A model generated the notes under the pieces. It made no database searches, was not told the DNA's origin, and was given only the letters and a program-made list of their open reading frames with translations. Below, piece after piece: positions 7,023 to 16,097 of a stretch of 64,000 nucleotides of DNA. The DNA is taken from assembly GCA_022493055.1 (NCBI GenBank), contig CP092781.1, positions 2,108,001 through 2,172,000 on the forward strand, in the 5' to 3' direction. Positions within the stretch are counted from its first letter, which is position 1. Each line of letters opens with the position of its first letter. The stretch comes from Staphylococcus roterodami. Lineage in GTDB: Bacteria; Bacillota; Bacilli; Staphylococcales; Staphylococcaceae. The position numbers and the translations under genes are program-made.

Positions 7023-8503
7023 TCTTGATCATCCTTTAAATCATATTTAGTAAACTGTAAATAAACTTGGCCTGATTCTGTTGATGTTTTAATACCAATC
7101 GCATCGTCAGTCGGGAAAATTCGTGATGTTAATACGCGCTCACCATCATTACAGAAAATTTCAATACTGGATGTATCAACATAAATTTGTAATTTTTTCA
7201 ATGGTGTATCTAATGTCGTGCTACGCGTCATACCTTCTACATTTGTTGGTAATAGGCCACTATCACTTCGATCCAATGTAATTTTATTTTCACGTTTATT
7301 ATAAGAGATTAAAGTTGAAGACGTTTTTGATGTACGAAGTTCGAAATATACTTCAGTTGAATCATTATCTAAAATATCAATAATCAGTTCATATTGCTTA
7401 CCTTCATATGGATGTAGCTTTCGTGTAAATTTATTTGCGTAGCCTAATGCCGTCTCTTTATTATGTCGTAACTTTTCTAACGCTGGATACGGACGTTGCA
7501 TGAGTCGCCCATTTTCCACAGTTAATACGCGAGGAATAGTTAAACAATGTGCCCAACCTTCGTTATCTGTAGGATACTCGATTTCTGGCAATCCCATCCA
7601 TCCGATTAACACACGTTGCCCCTTTTCATCTAAAAATGTTTGAGGTGCATAAAAGTCAAAACCATTATCAAGTTCGACAAAATCTTCATGCTCAAAAGTT
7701 AAGTTTTCAATATCTAATTGACCTAGCATATAACCACTTTGATAAATATTTTTAAACTGATCACCTTGCGAATCAATACCTTGAGGACAAATAAGTATCA
7801 CATCTTGACCATCGATATTAAAATAATCTGGGCACTCCCACATATATCCAAAATCATCTAATTCAGTTTTAATTTCACCTAAATAATGCCAGTTAATGAT
7901 ATCTTCAGTGCTATACAATAATAATCGCCCTTGATGTTCATTATTTTGGGCACCAATGACTGCATAATACTTATCATCTTTTTTAAATACTTTCGGATCT
8001 CTAAAATGACTTGTATATCCTTCAGGTTGCTGATTAATTACAGGCTTTGGAAACTTTTCTACTGTTCCATCATCTTTCATACGAGCCATCATTTGACTCG
8101 AATGTCTTTGCCAATGGTTGTCTCGATGATTCCCAGTATACATATAATATAAATGTCCATTATATTCGAAAGCACTACCACTATACACACCATGACTATC
8201 ATATTTTGAGTCTGGATTTAATATGGGCCCTTCTGCTTTAAAAGTTACTAAATCATCACTTGTATAATTAAACCAATATTTTAACCCATGAACTGCACCT
8301 AATGGAAACCACTGATGAGACACATAATATTTTCCATTATAAAAAATAAGCCCATTCGGATCATTCAATAATCCAGTTTCAGGTTGAATATGAAATTGTT
8401 GACGAAATTTAGATTGATCAACTTGTTGTTTTAAATATTTAAAATACTCCGTATCAACGTCTTCAATACGCTGATAACGTTCTTCTCTAGTCCATTCGGT
8501 CAT
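7019..8503 (-). CDS. scrB: Sucrose-6-phosphate hydrolase (GH32)
   Basis: A 494-residue intracellular invertase that splits sucrose-6-phosphate into glucose-6-phosphate and fructose. GH32 motifs: NDPNG (47-51) with nucleophile Asp48, FRDPK (Asp169 stabilises the transition state) and ECPD with acid/base Glu223, followed by a C-terminal beta-sandwich. I place the start at ATG 8503 (MTEWTREERY); an upstream in-frame ATG at 8530 exists, but the AAAGGAGG site lies between the two ATGs and can only serve the inner one, with long spacing. A signal peptide is absent, consistent with PTS-delivered substrate. The sucrose PTS transporter is not in this window. Confidence 0.92.
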   Translation of the reverse strand: MTEWTREERYQRIEDVDTEYFKYLKQQVDQSKFRQQFHIQPETGLLNDPNGLIFYNGKYYVSHQWFPLGAVHGLKYWFNYTSDDLVTFKAEGPILNPDSKYDSHGVYSGSAFEYNGHLYYMYTGNHRDNHWQRHSSQMMARMKDDGTVEKFPKPVINQQPEGYTSHFRDPKVFKKDDKYYAVIGAQNNEHQGRLLLYSTEDIINWHYLGEIKTELDDFGYMWECPDYFNIDGQDVILICPQGIDSQGDQFKNIYQSGYMLGQLDIENLTFEHEDFVELDNGFDFYAPQTFLDEKGQRVLIGWMGLPEIEYPTDNEGWAHCLTIPRVLTVENGRLMQRPYPALEKLRHNKETALGYANKFTRKLHPYEGKQYELIIDILDNDSTEVYFELRTSKTSSTLISYNKRENKITLDRSDSGLLPTNVEGMTRSTTLDTPLKKLQIYVDTSSIEIFCNDGERVLTSRIFPTDDAIGIKTSTESGQVYLQFTKYDLKDDQE

Positions 8504-8555
8504 AATATTTGTCCAGTCCTCCTTTAACATTTACGCTACTAACAATTTATATTCT

Positions 8556-8628
8556 ATTATAGCAAATTTTACTTACGTTCTTTAATTATTGCGCTATAAT
8601 ATTTTCATCCATTATGGTATCGGTTCCA
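8556..8628 (-). promoter_or_regulatory. scrBK promoter with LacI-type operator
   Basis: Reading leftward, a perfect TATAAT (8556-8561) precedes scrB, with a weak -35. About 55 bp upstream lies a near-palindrome, TGGTATCGGTTCCA (8615-8628), centred on CG as is typical for LacI-family operators. It is a candidate ScrR site or catabolite-responsive element. The assignment rests on pattern only. Confidence 0.5.
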
Positions 8629-8653
8629 CCTTTGTTTTTAAAAAATATAGCGT

Positions 8654-9604
8654 CTAAATGCTAACTTCTACAGTGACGCTATATGGTAAATCTTTCTTTT
8701 TTAGCATTTGTTGAATTTCTTCCATTGCACATTGACCCGCTTCATAATAATTATAATGAATTGTTTTAATCGTCGGAGATACTAACTGAGTCATGGGGTT
8801 TCCACCAAAACCATAAATTTGTTTAGGTTTCATGGCATCTTCTTTCCCAGAATAATATTTATAAGCTGCTAATGCAATCGTATCTGTCGCGCCAACAATC
8901 GCATCAACTTGCTTTACATTTTTTAATACTTGAGCAACATCTTGTTGTGCATCGTTATACGTGAAATTTGATTCATGTACATTTGGTGTAATTTGATATT
9001 TAGCTAGTTGATCAAGTAAACCACGTTTTCTATGTATACCGACTGCAATATCTTTTTCACTTACACTAAATACTTCAACATGTCGATAATCTTGTTGCCC
9101 AATCCATTCACCAATGATTTGCCCTGCTTTGTAGTCATCATGCACAATACTATGAAGTTGTTCATGCTGTTGCCCAACAATGACTGTTGGAACTTTCATT
9201 TTATTTATAACTTCAATATGCTTTTTAGTGATATCCGTAGCCATTAAAACAATGCCATCCACTTTGCTACGCGCTAACGTTTCAAGTGCTTGAATTTCTG
9301 CTTCAATGTTTAGTCCAGTATAATTTAAGATTAACTGAGAACCATATTTTTCACATTGCTTTGCTAACCCTTTAATTGTCTCATCTACAGCATATGAATT
9401 CATTCTAGGTATTATTGCGCCAATAAGATGTGTTTGTCGGGCTCTTAAACTTTGAGCAAATTGATTCGGTTGATAGTCATGCTCATCAATAATTTTTGTT
9501 AATTTTTCACTTGTTTTTTTGCTGACAGATCCATTATTTAAAAACCTAGATACTGTACTTTTTGAAACACCTGCTAATTTAGCAATATCGGATATATTTT
9601 TCAT
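8654..9604 (-). CDS. scrR: LacI-family repressor of sucrose genes
   Basis: A 316-residue regulator. The N-terminal helix-turn-helix (ISDIAKLAGVSKSTVSRFLN, residues 4-23) is typical LacI; a periplasmic-binding-protein-like sensor domain follows (GAIIPRMNSY, DGIVLMATDI, ATDTIALAAY). It lies upstream of and in the same orientation as scrBK, with a 150-base gap containing their promoter. By position it controls sucrose use. An internal-ligand type sensor, probably for a sugar phosphate, is inferred. Confidence 0.85.
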   Translation of the reverse strand: MKNISDIAKLAGVSKSTVSRFLNNGSVSKKTSEKLTKIIDEHDYQPNQFAQSLRARQTHLIGAIIPRMNSYAVDETIKGLAKQCEKYGSQLILNYTGLNIEAEIQALETLARSKVDGIVLMATDITKKHIEVINKMKVPTVIVGQQHEQLHSIVHDDYKAGQIIGEWIGQQDYRHVEVFSVSEKDIAVGIHRKRGLLDQLAKYQITPNVHESNFTYNDAQQDVAQVLKNVKQVDAIVGATDTIALAAYKYYSGKEDAMKPKQIYGFGGNPMTQLVSPTIKTIHYNYYEAGQCAMEEIQQMLKKKDLPYSVTVEVSI

Positions 9605-9654
9605 AATTACTCACCTATCATTATTTATGACGCTTATTTTTATTTTAGCATATA

Positions 9655-9668
9655 TGTAACCGCTTCAA
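9655..9668. promoter_or_regulatory. Possible cre / LacI operator upstream of scrR
   Basis: TGTAACCGCTTCAA matches the catabolite-responsive element consensus TGWAANCGNTNWCA at 12 of 14 positions and sits about 50 bp upstream of the scrR start. It is a candidate CcpA or ScrR site. Confidence 0.4.
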
Positions 9669-9702
9669 ATAATATTTCATCTCCTTTCTAAAAAATATTT
9701 AA

Positions 9703-9749
9703 CAAAACAGAAAATGTCCTAACACCTTTTTTAACCAGATGTCAGGACA
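9703..9749 (-). terminator. Terminator of the ammonium transporter gene
   Basis: On the minus strand TGTCCTGACATC pairs over 12 positions (with wobbles) with GGTGTTAGGACA and is followed by TTTTCTGTTTTG. It lies 25 bases past the amt stop codon. Confidence 0.75.
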
Positions 9750-9773
9750 ATTTATTTTCTATGTATTTTTAGT

Positions 9774-11024
9774 TTAATATCGAATATGTTTATTAAATCT
9801 ATTTAGCTCGCCTTCAAAATAAGCATGCTCACCATGTACAATTTTGTCTAATCCTATATTTGTTTCTTGCTCTGTCACAGACAATGGCGTAATCAACTTA
9901 ATTACTTTCGCAATAATAAATGTCATAACTACGCTAAAAATTACTACTGCAGTAACACAAAGTAATTGTATTAAAACAATATGAACATCACCTGTATAAA
10001 TGAATCCATTATTTATATCCGGATTTGCTTTTTTACTTTGGAAAACTGCTGTTAAGACGGCACCAATAATACCACCTACACCATGAATACCAAATGCATC
10101 TAACGCATCATGATATTTTAGTTTCACTTTTATATAATTAATGACGATATAACAACAAATTCCACCAATTAATGCCATAATTGTCGCACTAAGATATGTT
10201 ACATATCCAGCTGCAGGTGTAATTACAACGAGACCAGCCAGAGCACCTAATAATAGGCCAAGTAAACTTGTAGTCTTTTTGAAAATATATTCTAAAATCA
10301 ACCAACCTATAGCACCTGCACTTGCAGCAATAACTGTATTGGTAAATGCTAACATTGCAATTTGATCAAATGTAAATGCACTACCAACATTAAATCCGTA
10401 CCATCCAATCCACACAAAAATACCACCAATTAAGGTAATAATTAAATTATGAGGCGTTGATTCAGATTGTTTGTTTCCTTTTCCAATCATAATCGCCAGT
10501 ACCAAACCTGAAACACCTGATGTAATATGAACGACTGTACCACCAGCGAAATCTAATACGCCAAGTTTATTGATCCAACCGCCACCCCATACCCAGTGCG
10601 CTACCGGGCTATAAACAAGTGCTGTCCAAACAACTACAAATAATAGATACGGTATAAATTTCATTTTTTCAGCGATTGAACCTGATAAAATTGAGATTGC
10701 AATCGTACAAAACATCATTTGAAATAACATAAATAATGCTAATGGTATATGCGGACTTATATCTTCTTGTGTAGCAAAACCTACATGATTAAGAAGAGTA
10801 TATTGCCAATTCCCAAACCATAGGCTACCATCTCCAAAACTAATAGTAAAACCAACTGTTATCCAAACAAATGTTACTATAACAATTGCTGCCATACTTT
10901 GCATAACAGTATTAAGTGCATTTTTAGATTGAACTAATCCACCATAAAACAAACTTAATCCTGGCGTCATTAGCCAAACTAATAATGTACATAAAAACAT
11001 AAATATTGTGTCGTTAAGATTCAT
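9774..11024 (-). CDS. amtB: Ammonium transporter (Amt/Rh family)
   Basis: A 416-residue integral membrane protein with the 11-helix Amt pattern. Recognisable segments: MTPGLSLFYGGL, AHWVWGGGWINKLGVLDFAGG, the signature GGTVVHITSG, and DALDAFGIHGVGGIIGA with the pore-lining His. It conducts ammonia/ammonium at low external nitrogen. The ATG at 11024 has an AAGGGAG site eight bases upstream; a GTG three codons earlier is less well placed. No GlnK/PII gene is adjacent, although such genes often pair with amt. It is also named nrgA in Bacillus. Confidence 0.93.
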   Translation of the reverse strand: MNLNDTIFMFLCTLLVWLMTPGLSLFYGGLVQSKNALNTVMQSMAAIVIVTFVWITVGFTISFGDGSLWFGNWQYTLLNHVGFATQEDISPHIPLALFMLFQMMFCTIAISILSGSIAEKMKFIPYLLFVVVWTALVYSPVAHWVWGGGWINKLGVLDFAGGTVVHITSGVSGLVLAIMIGKGNKQSESTPHNLIITLIGGIFVWIGWYGFNVGSAFTFDQIAMLAFTNTVIAASAGAIGWLILEYIFKKTTSLLGLLLGALAGLVVITPAAGYVTYLSATIMALIGGICCYIVINYIKVKLKYHDALDAFGIHGVGGIIGAVLTAVFQSKKANPDINNGFIYTGDVHIVLIQLLCVTAVVIFSVVMTFIIAKVIKLITPLSVTEQETNIGLDKIVHGEHAYFEGELNRFNKHIRY

Positions 11025-11161
11025 ACTTACCACTCCCTTAATTTCATAATAATCTGATAATTTATAAAATGCAAAAATGCGTAAGATTATATTACATGCG
11101 TTGAAATAAAATATGACACAACTTTTGTTAGCACTTGCATTTTCCTTAGTATTTCCATAAT

Positions 11162-11207
11162 AAAAAGGCTATTTCCTCGATTTTAATACAGAGAAAATAG
11201 CCTTTTT
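11162..11207. terminator. Bidirectional hairpin terminator downstream of the TusA-like gene
   Basis: AAAAAGGCTATTTCCTC pairs with GAGAAAATAGCCTTTTT, giving T-runs on both strands. It separates the leftward sulfur genes from the amtB promoter. Confidence 0.85.
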
Positions 11208-11238
11208 AATGTGTGTTTATTAGCAATAATAGATATCG

Positions 11239-11463
11239 TTATACTTTTTGAACTGTAATCGTCCAAGAAGCATTATCAACTTGTTCGAAATTAGTTACCG
11301 GATATCCATTTTCTGCTGCCCAATTTGGAATAGCTTCAGTCGCTTGTGTGCAGTCAAAATCAATTTTCAATTCATCTCCAGATGATAATGTTGCCATTTT
11401 CTTTTGTGCTTCAATCAATGGGAATGGGCACACCATACCTACTGTACCTAATTCATATATCAT
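11239..11463 (-). CDS. TusA/SirA-like sulfur carrier protein
   Basis: A 74-residue protein of the TusA/YedF family. The defining CPxP motif is present early (MVCPFPLIEAQKKM), with the Cys expected to carry a persulfide. It has the beta-alpha-beta-alpha length usual for the family. ATG 11463 has an AGAGGAG ribosome site. It lies 74 bases downstream of a YeeE/YedE transporter gene on the same strand, a well-known pairing in which the transporter imports thiosulfate or another sulfur compound and the small protein accepts or relays sulfur. The partner enzyme is unknown. Confidence 0.85.
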   Translation of the reverse strand: MIYELGTVGMVCPFPLIEAQKKMATLSSGDELKIDFDCTQATEAIPNWAAENGYPVTNFEQVDNASWTITVQKV

Positions 11464-11537
11464 AACTATTACTCCTCTTTTTAATTATATTATTAAATGT
11501 TGTTTTTCTGATTTTCAGTTCTTGAAATCACTCAAAT

Positions 11538-12620
11538 TTATACTGCTTGTGTTTGTTGTTGTACCTTATCAACTTGTTGTTGAACCTTCCTCATCGGACG
11601 AACAAACATAAAATGACTGATTGTCCATACGCCAGCAATCATCGCTGCTAGTGCAATCCAACCTTGCCAAGTCATCATAGCTGTTTCAACAAGACCATTA
11701 CCTATAGAACATCCACCTGCTACTGAAGCGCCAAAGCCCATACATATACCACCTATAGCACTGTTACGAATCGTAATCCTATCTGGCAAACGCCATTTAA
11801 ATTCTTTTGAACCTCTAGCTGCAATATAAGAACCTATAAATATCCCTAAAACTAACAAGACACCCCAGTCAATAAATTTCGATTCACCAGTAATTAAAAA
11901 ATGAATTAAATTGGCCGATGGTGTTGTAATTCCAAGTCCTGCATTTCTACCAGTCGATGTACTCACTGGCCATGCTAATAAAGCAATAAGCCCAATTGCA
12001 ATTGCAGCTATAAATGGATGATAGCGTTTTTCGAAAAGATAATGTCTGATACCCGTATATCGTTGCTTCAATTTAGGAATTGCTACTTTTGATTTTTTAT
12101 TATTAAGTGTTCTAACTACAAGTACAATAGTAATGATAGATAATACTGCTACTAACACCCCAAAAGGTATACCGGTCGTTTGAGATATATCACTATTCAC
12201 ATTCGTTGATTGATTAATTTGATGCATTACTGGTTTTAAAATCCCTGTCTTAGTTATCGCAGCAGTAATAGCATACAAAATTAAGGCAATCCAACTTCCT
12301 ATCAAACCTTCGCCGGCACGATACCAAGTACCAGTTGCACAACCACCTGCTAATACAATTCCAATTCCAAATATAAATGAGCCGATAATCGTTCCTAAAA
12401 TAGGAAAACTGTGCGTAGGAATTTGTAAAACGCCCGTTGCCGTCAAAATTAATAGTCCGATACTTTGAATTGTAATAGCTATTAATAATGCGTAAAACAT
12501 TTTATTATTCTTTTGCACGTACATATCACGAAAACCACCAGTTAAGCAAAATCTCGTACGTTGCATAACAAATCCTAAAAGTCCCCCGACTAATAAACCA
12601 CTAATAATCATCCAAGTCAT
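11538..12620 (-). CDS. YeeE/YedE (TsuA-like) sulfur-compound transporter
   Basis: A 360-residue membrane protein with about nine or ten hydrophobic helices and the conserved cysteine/glycine motifs of YeeE: RTRFCLTGGFRDMY near the N-terminus, AGGCATGTWYRAGEG in the middle and VAGGCSIGNGLVE near the C-terminus. In the thiosulfate transporter TsuA these cysteines line the substrate path. Two pseudo-repeats of the fold are evident. It is followed by the TusA-like gene with no terminator between them, so they are probably one transcript. Transport of thiosulfate is inferred from the family. Confidence 0.85.
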   Translation of the reverse strand: MTWMIISGLLVGGLLGFVMQRTRFCLTGGFRDMYVQKNNKMFYALLIAITIQSIGLLILTATGVLQIPTHSFPILGTIIGSFIFGIGIVLAGGCATGTWYRAGEGLIGSWIALILYAITAAITKTGILKPVMHQINQSTNVNSDISQTTGIPFGVLVAVLSIITIVLVVRTLNNKKSKVAIPKLKQRYTGIRHYLFEKRYHPFIAAIAIGLIALLAWPVSTSTGRNAGLGITTPSANLIHFLITGESKFIDWGVLLVLGIFIGSYIAARGSKEFKWRLPDRITIRNSAIGGICMGFGASVAGGCSIGNGLVETAMMTWQGWIALAAMIAGVWTISHFMFVRPMRKVQQQVDKVQQQTQAV

Positions 12621-12836
12621 TATAATATCACCTATTTCCGATAAGTTTAGTATGTATTATAGGCGATGATTTCTCTCTTTTCAACCTTATACACAATATT
12701 TTCGCTATACAATTTAATATTTTCTAAGTGAAGCCAATAGTTATTGTGTGGATTGTTTAACATAAATATACATAATTACTAAGTTGAATTAAGACTTAAC
12801 AATATAGCAGTTTACCGCTAAAATTTCAGACTCAAT

Positions 12837-12863
12837 TAAAAAAGCCTGAGACTTTGTCTCAGA
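12837..12863 (-). terminator. Terminator of rex
   Basis: On the minus strand CTGAGAC pairs with GTCTCAG, followed by GC and a T-rich run. It lies about 55 bases past the rex stop. Confidence 0.8.
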
Positions 12864-12918
12864 CCCTTCAAAAATAATTTAAGATATAACAAGGTTAATC
12901 TTTAAAGCTACATCACAT

Positions 12919-13554
12919 TTATTCACTGTAATTTTTCATAAAGAATAGTAACGACTGTAATTCTATACCTAAGTCTATTTGATGAACTTGCACATCTGAT
13001 GGTGTATTTATTCTGCCAGGTGTAAAGTTTAAAATCCCTTTCACACCAGCTTGAACGAGTTCATCTGCCACTTTTTGAGCTACTCTCTCTGGTGTCGTTA
13101 AAATCACAACATCAATTTCTTCTTTCTTCAATGTCGCTATTAAATCATTATTATCTTTTACAATAACATTCCCTATTTTTTGGCCAATAACATCTTCTTT
13201 AATATCAAATGCTTCAGTAATAGTCATATCGTCATGAATTGAAAAGTTATATGTGAGTAATGCTTTCCCTAGGTTCCCGACTCCGACAATTGCGATTTTT
13301 ATCATATCACTTTCGCTAAGTTCAGATTTAAAGAAATCTAATAAACTATCTATATTATATCCGTATCCTTTTTTACCTAATTCGCCAAAATATGAAAAAT
13401 CACGACGAATTGTTGCCGAGTCAATTTGTAACGCATCGCTAATCGCTTTTGAATTTACACGATCTATACCTTTAGATTTTAATGAACTCACAAATCTATA
13501 ATATAACGGTAAACGTTTTAAAGTTGCTCGAGGAATTTTAACTTGGTCACTCAT
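12919..13554 (-). CDS. rex: Rex, redox-sensing transcriptional repressor
   Basis: A 211-residue repressor that senses the NADH/NAD+ ratio and represses fermentation and anaerobic respiration genes. The N-terminal winged helix contains [15 protein letters not shown] and [15 protein letters not shown]. The Rossmann domain begins at [13 protein letters not shown] (GxGxxG at 91-96), and a C-terminal helix packs for domain swapping. Length and motifs are standard. It is divergent from the ABC-F gene at 13808. I saw no perfect Rex operator (TTGTGAnnnnnnTCACAA) in the 253-base intergenic region. Confidence 0.95.
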   Translation of the reverse strand: MSDQVKIPRATLKRLPLYYRFVSSLKSKGIDRVNSKAISDALQIDSATIRRDFSYFGELGKKGYGYNIDSLLDFFKSELSESDMIKIAIVGVGNLGKALLTYNFSIHDDMTITEAFDIKEDVIGQKIGNVIVKDNNDLIATLKKEEIDVVILTTPERVAQKVADELVQAGVKGILNFTPGRINTPSDVQVHQIDLGIELQSLLFFMKNYSE

Positions 13555-13807
13555 TCGCTATTTCCTCCTTCGTGTTTGAATGAATTATATCTATGTATTC
13601 AAACGAGTTAGAGCGTAGTTGTTAGATTATTAAAAAACAAATAATTGATTACAATGAATACTTAAATATTATACATTATTGAATTTTAAAAATAAATATC
13701 TTAGTTTCATGACGGCGTTTTATACTGTAAAATGGTTATTAATGTAATGATTACGATTGAAATCGTAAATTAAAACTAATTGACGAAATACGAAAGGTGA
13801 AGATCGA

Positions 13808-15736
13808 ATGATACTTTTACAACTTAATCATATATCAAAATCGTTCGATGGTGAAGATATATTTACTGATGTTGATTTTGAAGTAAAAACAGGTGAAAGA
13901 ATAGGGATTGTAGGAAGAAATGGTGCCGGTAAATCAACATTAATGAAAATTATAGCCGGTGTAGAAAACTATGATTCAGGAAATTTGTCCAAAATCAAAA
14001 ACTTAAAGCTTGGCTATTTAACTCAACAAATGACACTAAACTCTAATGCAACGGTTTTTGAAGAAATGTCTAAACCATTTGAACATATTAAAAACATGGA
14101 AAAATTAATTAAAGAAGAAACCGATTGGTTAGCTAAACATGCAGATGATTATGATTCCGATTCATATAAAACTCATATGTCACGTTATGAATCTTTATCA
14201 AATCAATATGAACAGTTAGATGGCTATCAATACGAGAGTAAAATTAAAACTGTATTGCATGGTTTAAATTTCACTGAAGATGATTTTAACAAGCCTATTA
14301 ACGACTTTAGTGGTGGTCAAAAAACACGCCTTTCGTTAGCTCAAATGTTATTAAATGAACCTGATTTATTACTTTTAGATGAGCCTACCAACCATTTGGA
14401 CTTAGAAACAACTAAGTGGCTTGAGGATTATTTACGTTATTTTAAAGGTGCAATCGTAATTATTAGTCATGATCGTTACTTTTTAGATAAAATTGTAACT
14501 CAAATTTATGATGTAGCCTTGGGTGACGTCAAACGTTATGTTGGTAACTATGATCAATTTATTAAGCAACGCGATTTATATTATGAAAAGCGAATGCAAG
14601 AATATGAAAATCAACAAGAAGAAATTAAACGTTTAGAAACATTTGTTGAGAAGAATATTACACGTGCCTCCACAAGTGGTATGGCAAAAAGCAGACGTAA
14701 AATTTTAGAAAAAATGGAACGTATTGACAAACCAATGTTAGATGCTAAAAGTGCGAATATACAATTCGGCTTTGACCGTAACACAGGGAACGATGTCATG
14801 CACATTAAAAATTTAGAAATTGGTTATCAAACACCTATTACCCAACCTATTAACGTTGAAGTTTCAAAAGGTGACCATATCGCTATTATAGGGCCTAACG
14901 GTATTGGAAAATCAACATTGATTAAAACTATCGCTAAACAACAACAAGCACTTGGTGGCAATATTACCTTTGGTGCAAATTTGCAAATTGGATATTATGA
15001 TCAAAAGCAAGCTGAATTTAAATCTAATAATTCCATTTTAGATTACGTATGGGATCAATATCCATTAATGAACGAAAAAGATATACGCGCCGTACTTGGA
15101 CGTTTCTTATTCGTACAAGATGATGTTAAAAAAATTATCAACGATTTATCGGGTGGCGAAAAGGCAAGACTTCAGTTAGCACTTCTAATGTTACAACGCG
15201 ATAATGTCCTCATTTTAGATGAGCCTACCAATCATCTTGATATCGATTCAAAAGAAATGTTAGAACAAGCACTTCAACATTTTGAAGGAACAATTTTATT
15301 TGTTTCTCACGATCGTTATTTTATTAATCAATTAGCAAATAAAGTATTTGATTTAACAAAAGATGGCGGGAAAATGTATCTTGGAGATTATCAATATTAT
15401 ATTGAAAAAGTTGAAGAAGCTGCTGCAATAAAAGCACAACAAGATGAAATTTCTGTCAATAACGAATCACATGAAAAATCGCATGAGTATTCCTCGTATC
15501 ATAATCAAAAAGAACAAAGACGCGAACAGCGAAAACTAGAAAGACAAATTAATGATTGTGAGAACGAAATAGAATCTTTAGAAGCAGCTATAGCTTTGAT
15601 TGATGAACAATTAACTCAACCAGATATATACAGTAACCCACAAAAAGCAAATGAATTAGCTCTCGAAAAACAAGAAAGCGAACAAAAATTAGAACAAGCC
15701 ATGACAAATTGGGAAGAATTACAACAAAAATTATAA
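13808..15736 (+). CDS. ABC-F family ATPase (YdiF-like)
   Basis: A 642-residue soluble protein with two ABC domains and no membrane helices. First domain: Walker A GRNGAGKST (36-44), signature FSGGQKTRLSLA (near 168), Walker B LLLLDEPTNHLD. Second: GPNGIGKST (near 361), LSGGEKARLQLALL, VLILDEPTNHLD. An interdomain linker (YYEKRMQEYENQQEEIKRLE) and a long C-terminal coiled coil rich in E, K and Q complete the protein. The size and C-terminal extension resemble the housekeeping YdiF/Uup group rather than the shorter antibiotic-resistance Vga/Msr proteins. It is likely a ribosome-associated factor. ATG 13808 has a GAAAGGTGAAG site. Confidence 0.88.
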   Translation: MILLQLNHISKSFDGEDIFTDVDFEVKTGERIGIVGRNGAGKSTLMKIIAGVENYDSGNLSKIKNLKLGYLTQQMTLNSNATVFEEMSKPFEHIKNMEKLIKEETDWLAKHADDYDSDSYKTHMSRYESLSNQYEQLDGYQYESKIKTVLHGLNFTEDDFNKPINDFSGGQKTRLSLAQMLLNEPDLLLLDEPTNHLDLETTKWLEDYLRYFKGAIVIISHDRYFLDKIVTQIYDVALGDVKRYVGNYDQFIKQRDLYYEKRMQEYENQQEEIKRLETFVEKNITRASTSGMAKSRRKILEKMERIDKPMLDAKSANIQFGFDRNTGNDVMHIKNLEIGYQTPITQPINVEVSKGDHIAIIGPNGIGKSTLIKTIAKQQQALGGNITFGANLQIGYYDQKQAEFKSNNSILDYVWDQYPLMNEKDIRAVLGRFLFVQDDVKKIINDLSGGEKARLQLALLMLQRDNVLILDEPTNHLDIDSKEMLEQALQHFEGTILFVSHDRYFINQLANKVFDLTKDGGKMYLGDYQYYIEKVEEAAAIKAQQDEISVNNESHEKSHEYSSYHNQKEQRREQRKLERQINDCENEIESLEAAIALIDEQLTQPDIYSNPQKANELALEKQESEQKLEQAMTNWEELQQKL

Positions 15737-15745
15737 ATATATCCA

Positions 15746-15786
15746 TAACTCTAACTGTGAAAAGTCATTAGTTAGAGTTATTTTTT
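15746..15786 (+). terminator. Terminator of the ABC-F gene
   Basis: TAACTCTAACT pairs perfectly with AGTTAGAGTTA, followed by TTTTTT, ten bases after the stop codon. Confidence 0.9.
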
Positions 15787-15820
15787 AACAAATTTCAAGT
15801 TTTTTTATTCACATTAAGAA

Positions 15821-15974
15821 TGTTGATATAATAACTATCCACAAAGTTATCCTAGTTATCCACAAGTAAATTAACACTAACACACAATTAATTTTTGCTT
15901 TTCCCACTTAATATCCACAATAAAACCCATTATTTACATCAGTTGTCCACAAGTTATGCACGCTTTGTTGATAA
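15821..15974. promoter_or_regulatory. Cluster of DnaA-box-like sequences
   Basis: One perfect box TTATCCACA (15856-15864) is accompanied by close variants: CTATCCACA (15835-15843), ATATCCACA (15911-15919), TTGTCCACA (15943-15951), TTATGCACG (15954-15962) and, inverted, TGTTGATAA (15966-15974, i.e. TTATCAACA). A weaker inverted TGTTGATAT lies at 15821-15829. All are within one mismatch of TTATCCACA or TTATNCACA except the last. They lie between the ABC-F terminator and the start of the MutS-like gene, far from any dnaA gene in this window. The cluster occupies most of this 361-base gene-free interval. Confidence 0.7.
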
Positions 15975-16097
15975 GTACGCATGTTCCCTATTGACATTCA
16001 TTTTTTAAAAATTATTTGTTCATTAATCTCAACTATGAAATAATATTATTATTAAACTGGTTATTTATAATAATTCAAAAAATATAAGGAGTTACAT

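Noticed and set aside
13750..13768. Short palindrome TTACGATT/AATCGTAA upstream of the ABC-F gene
   Set aside because: Eight-base palindromes are common in AT-rich intergenic DNA and nothing ties this one to a known regulator.
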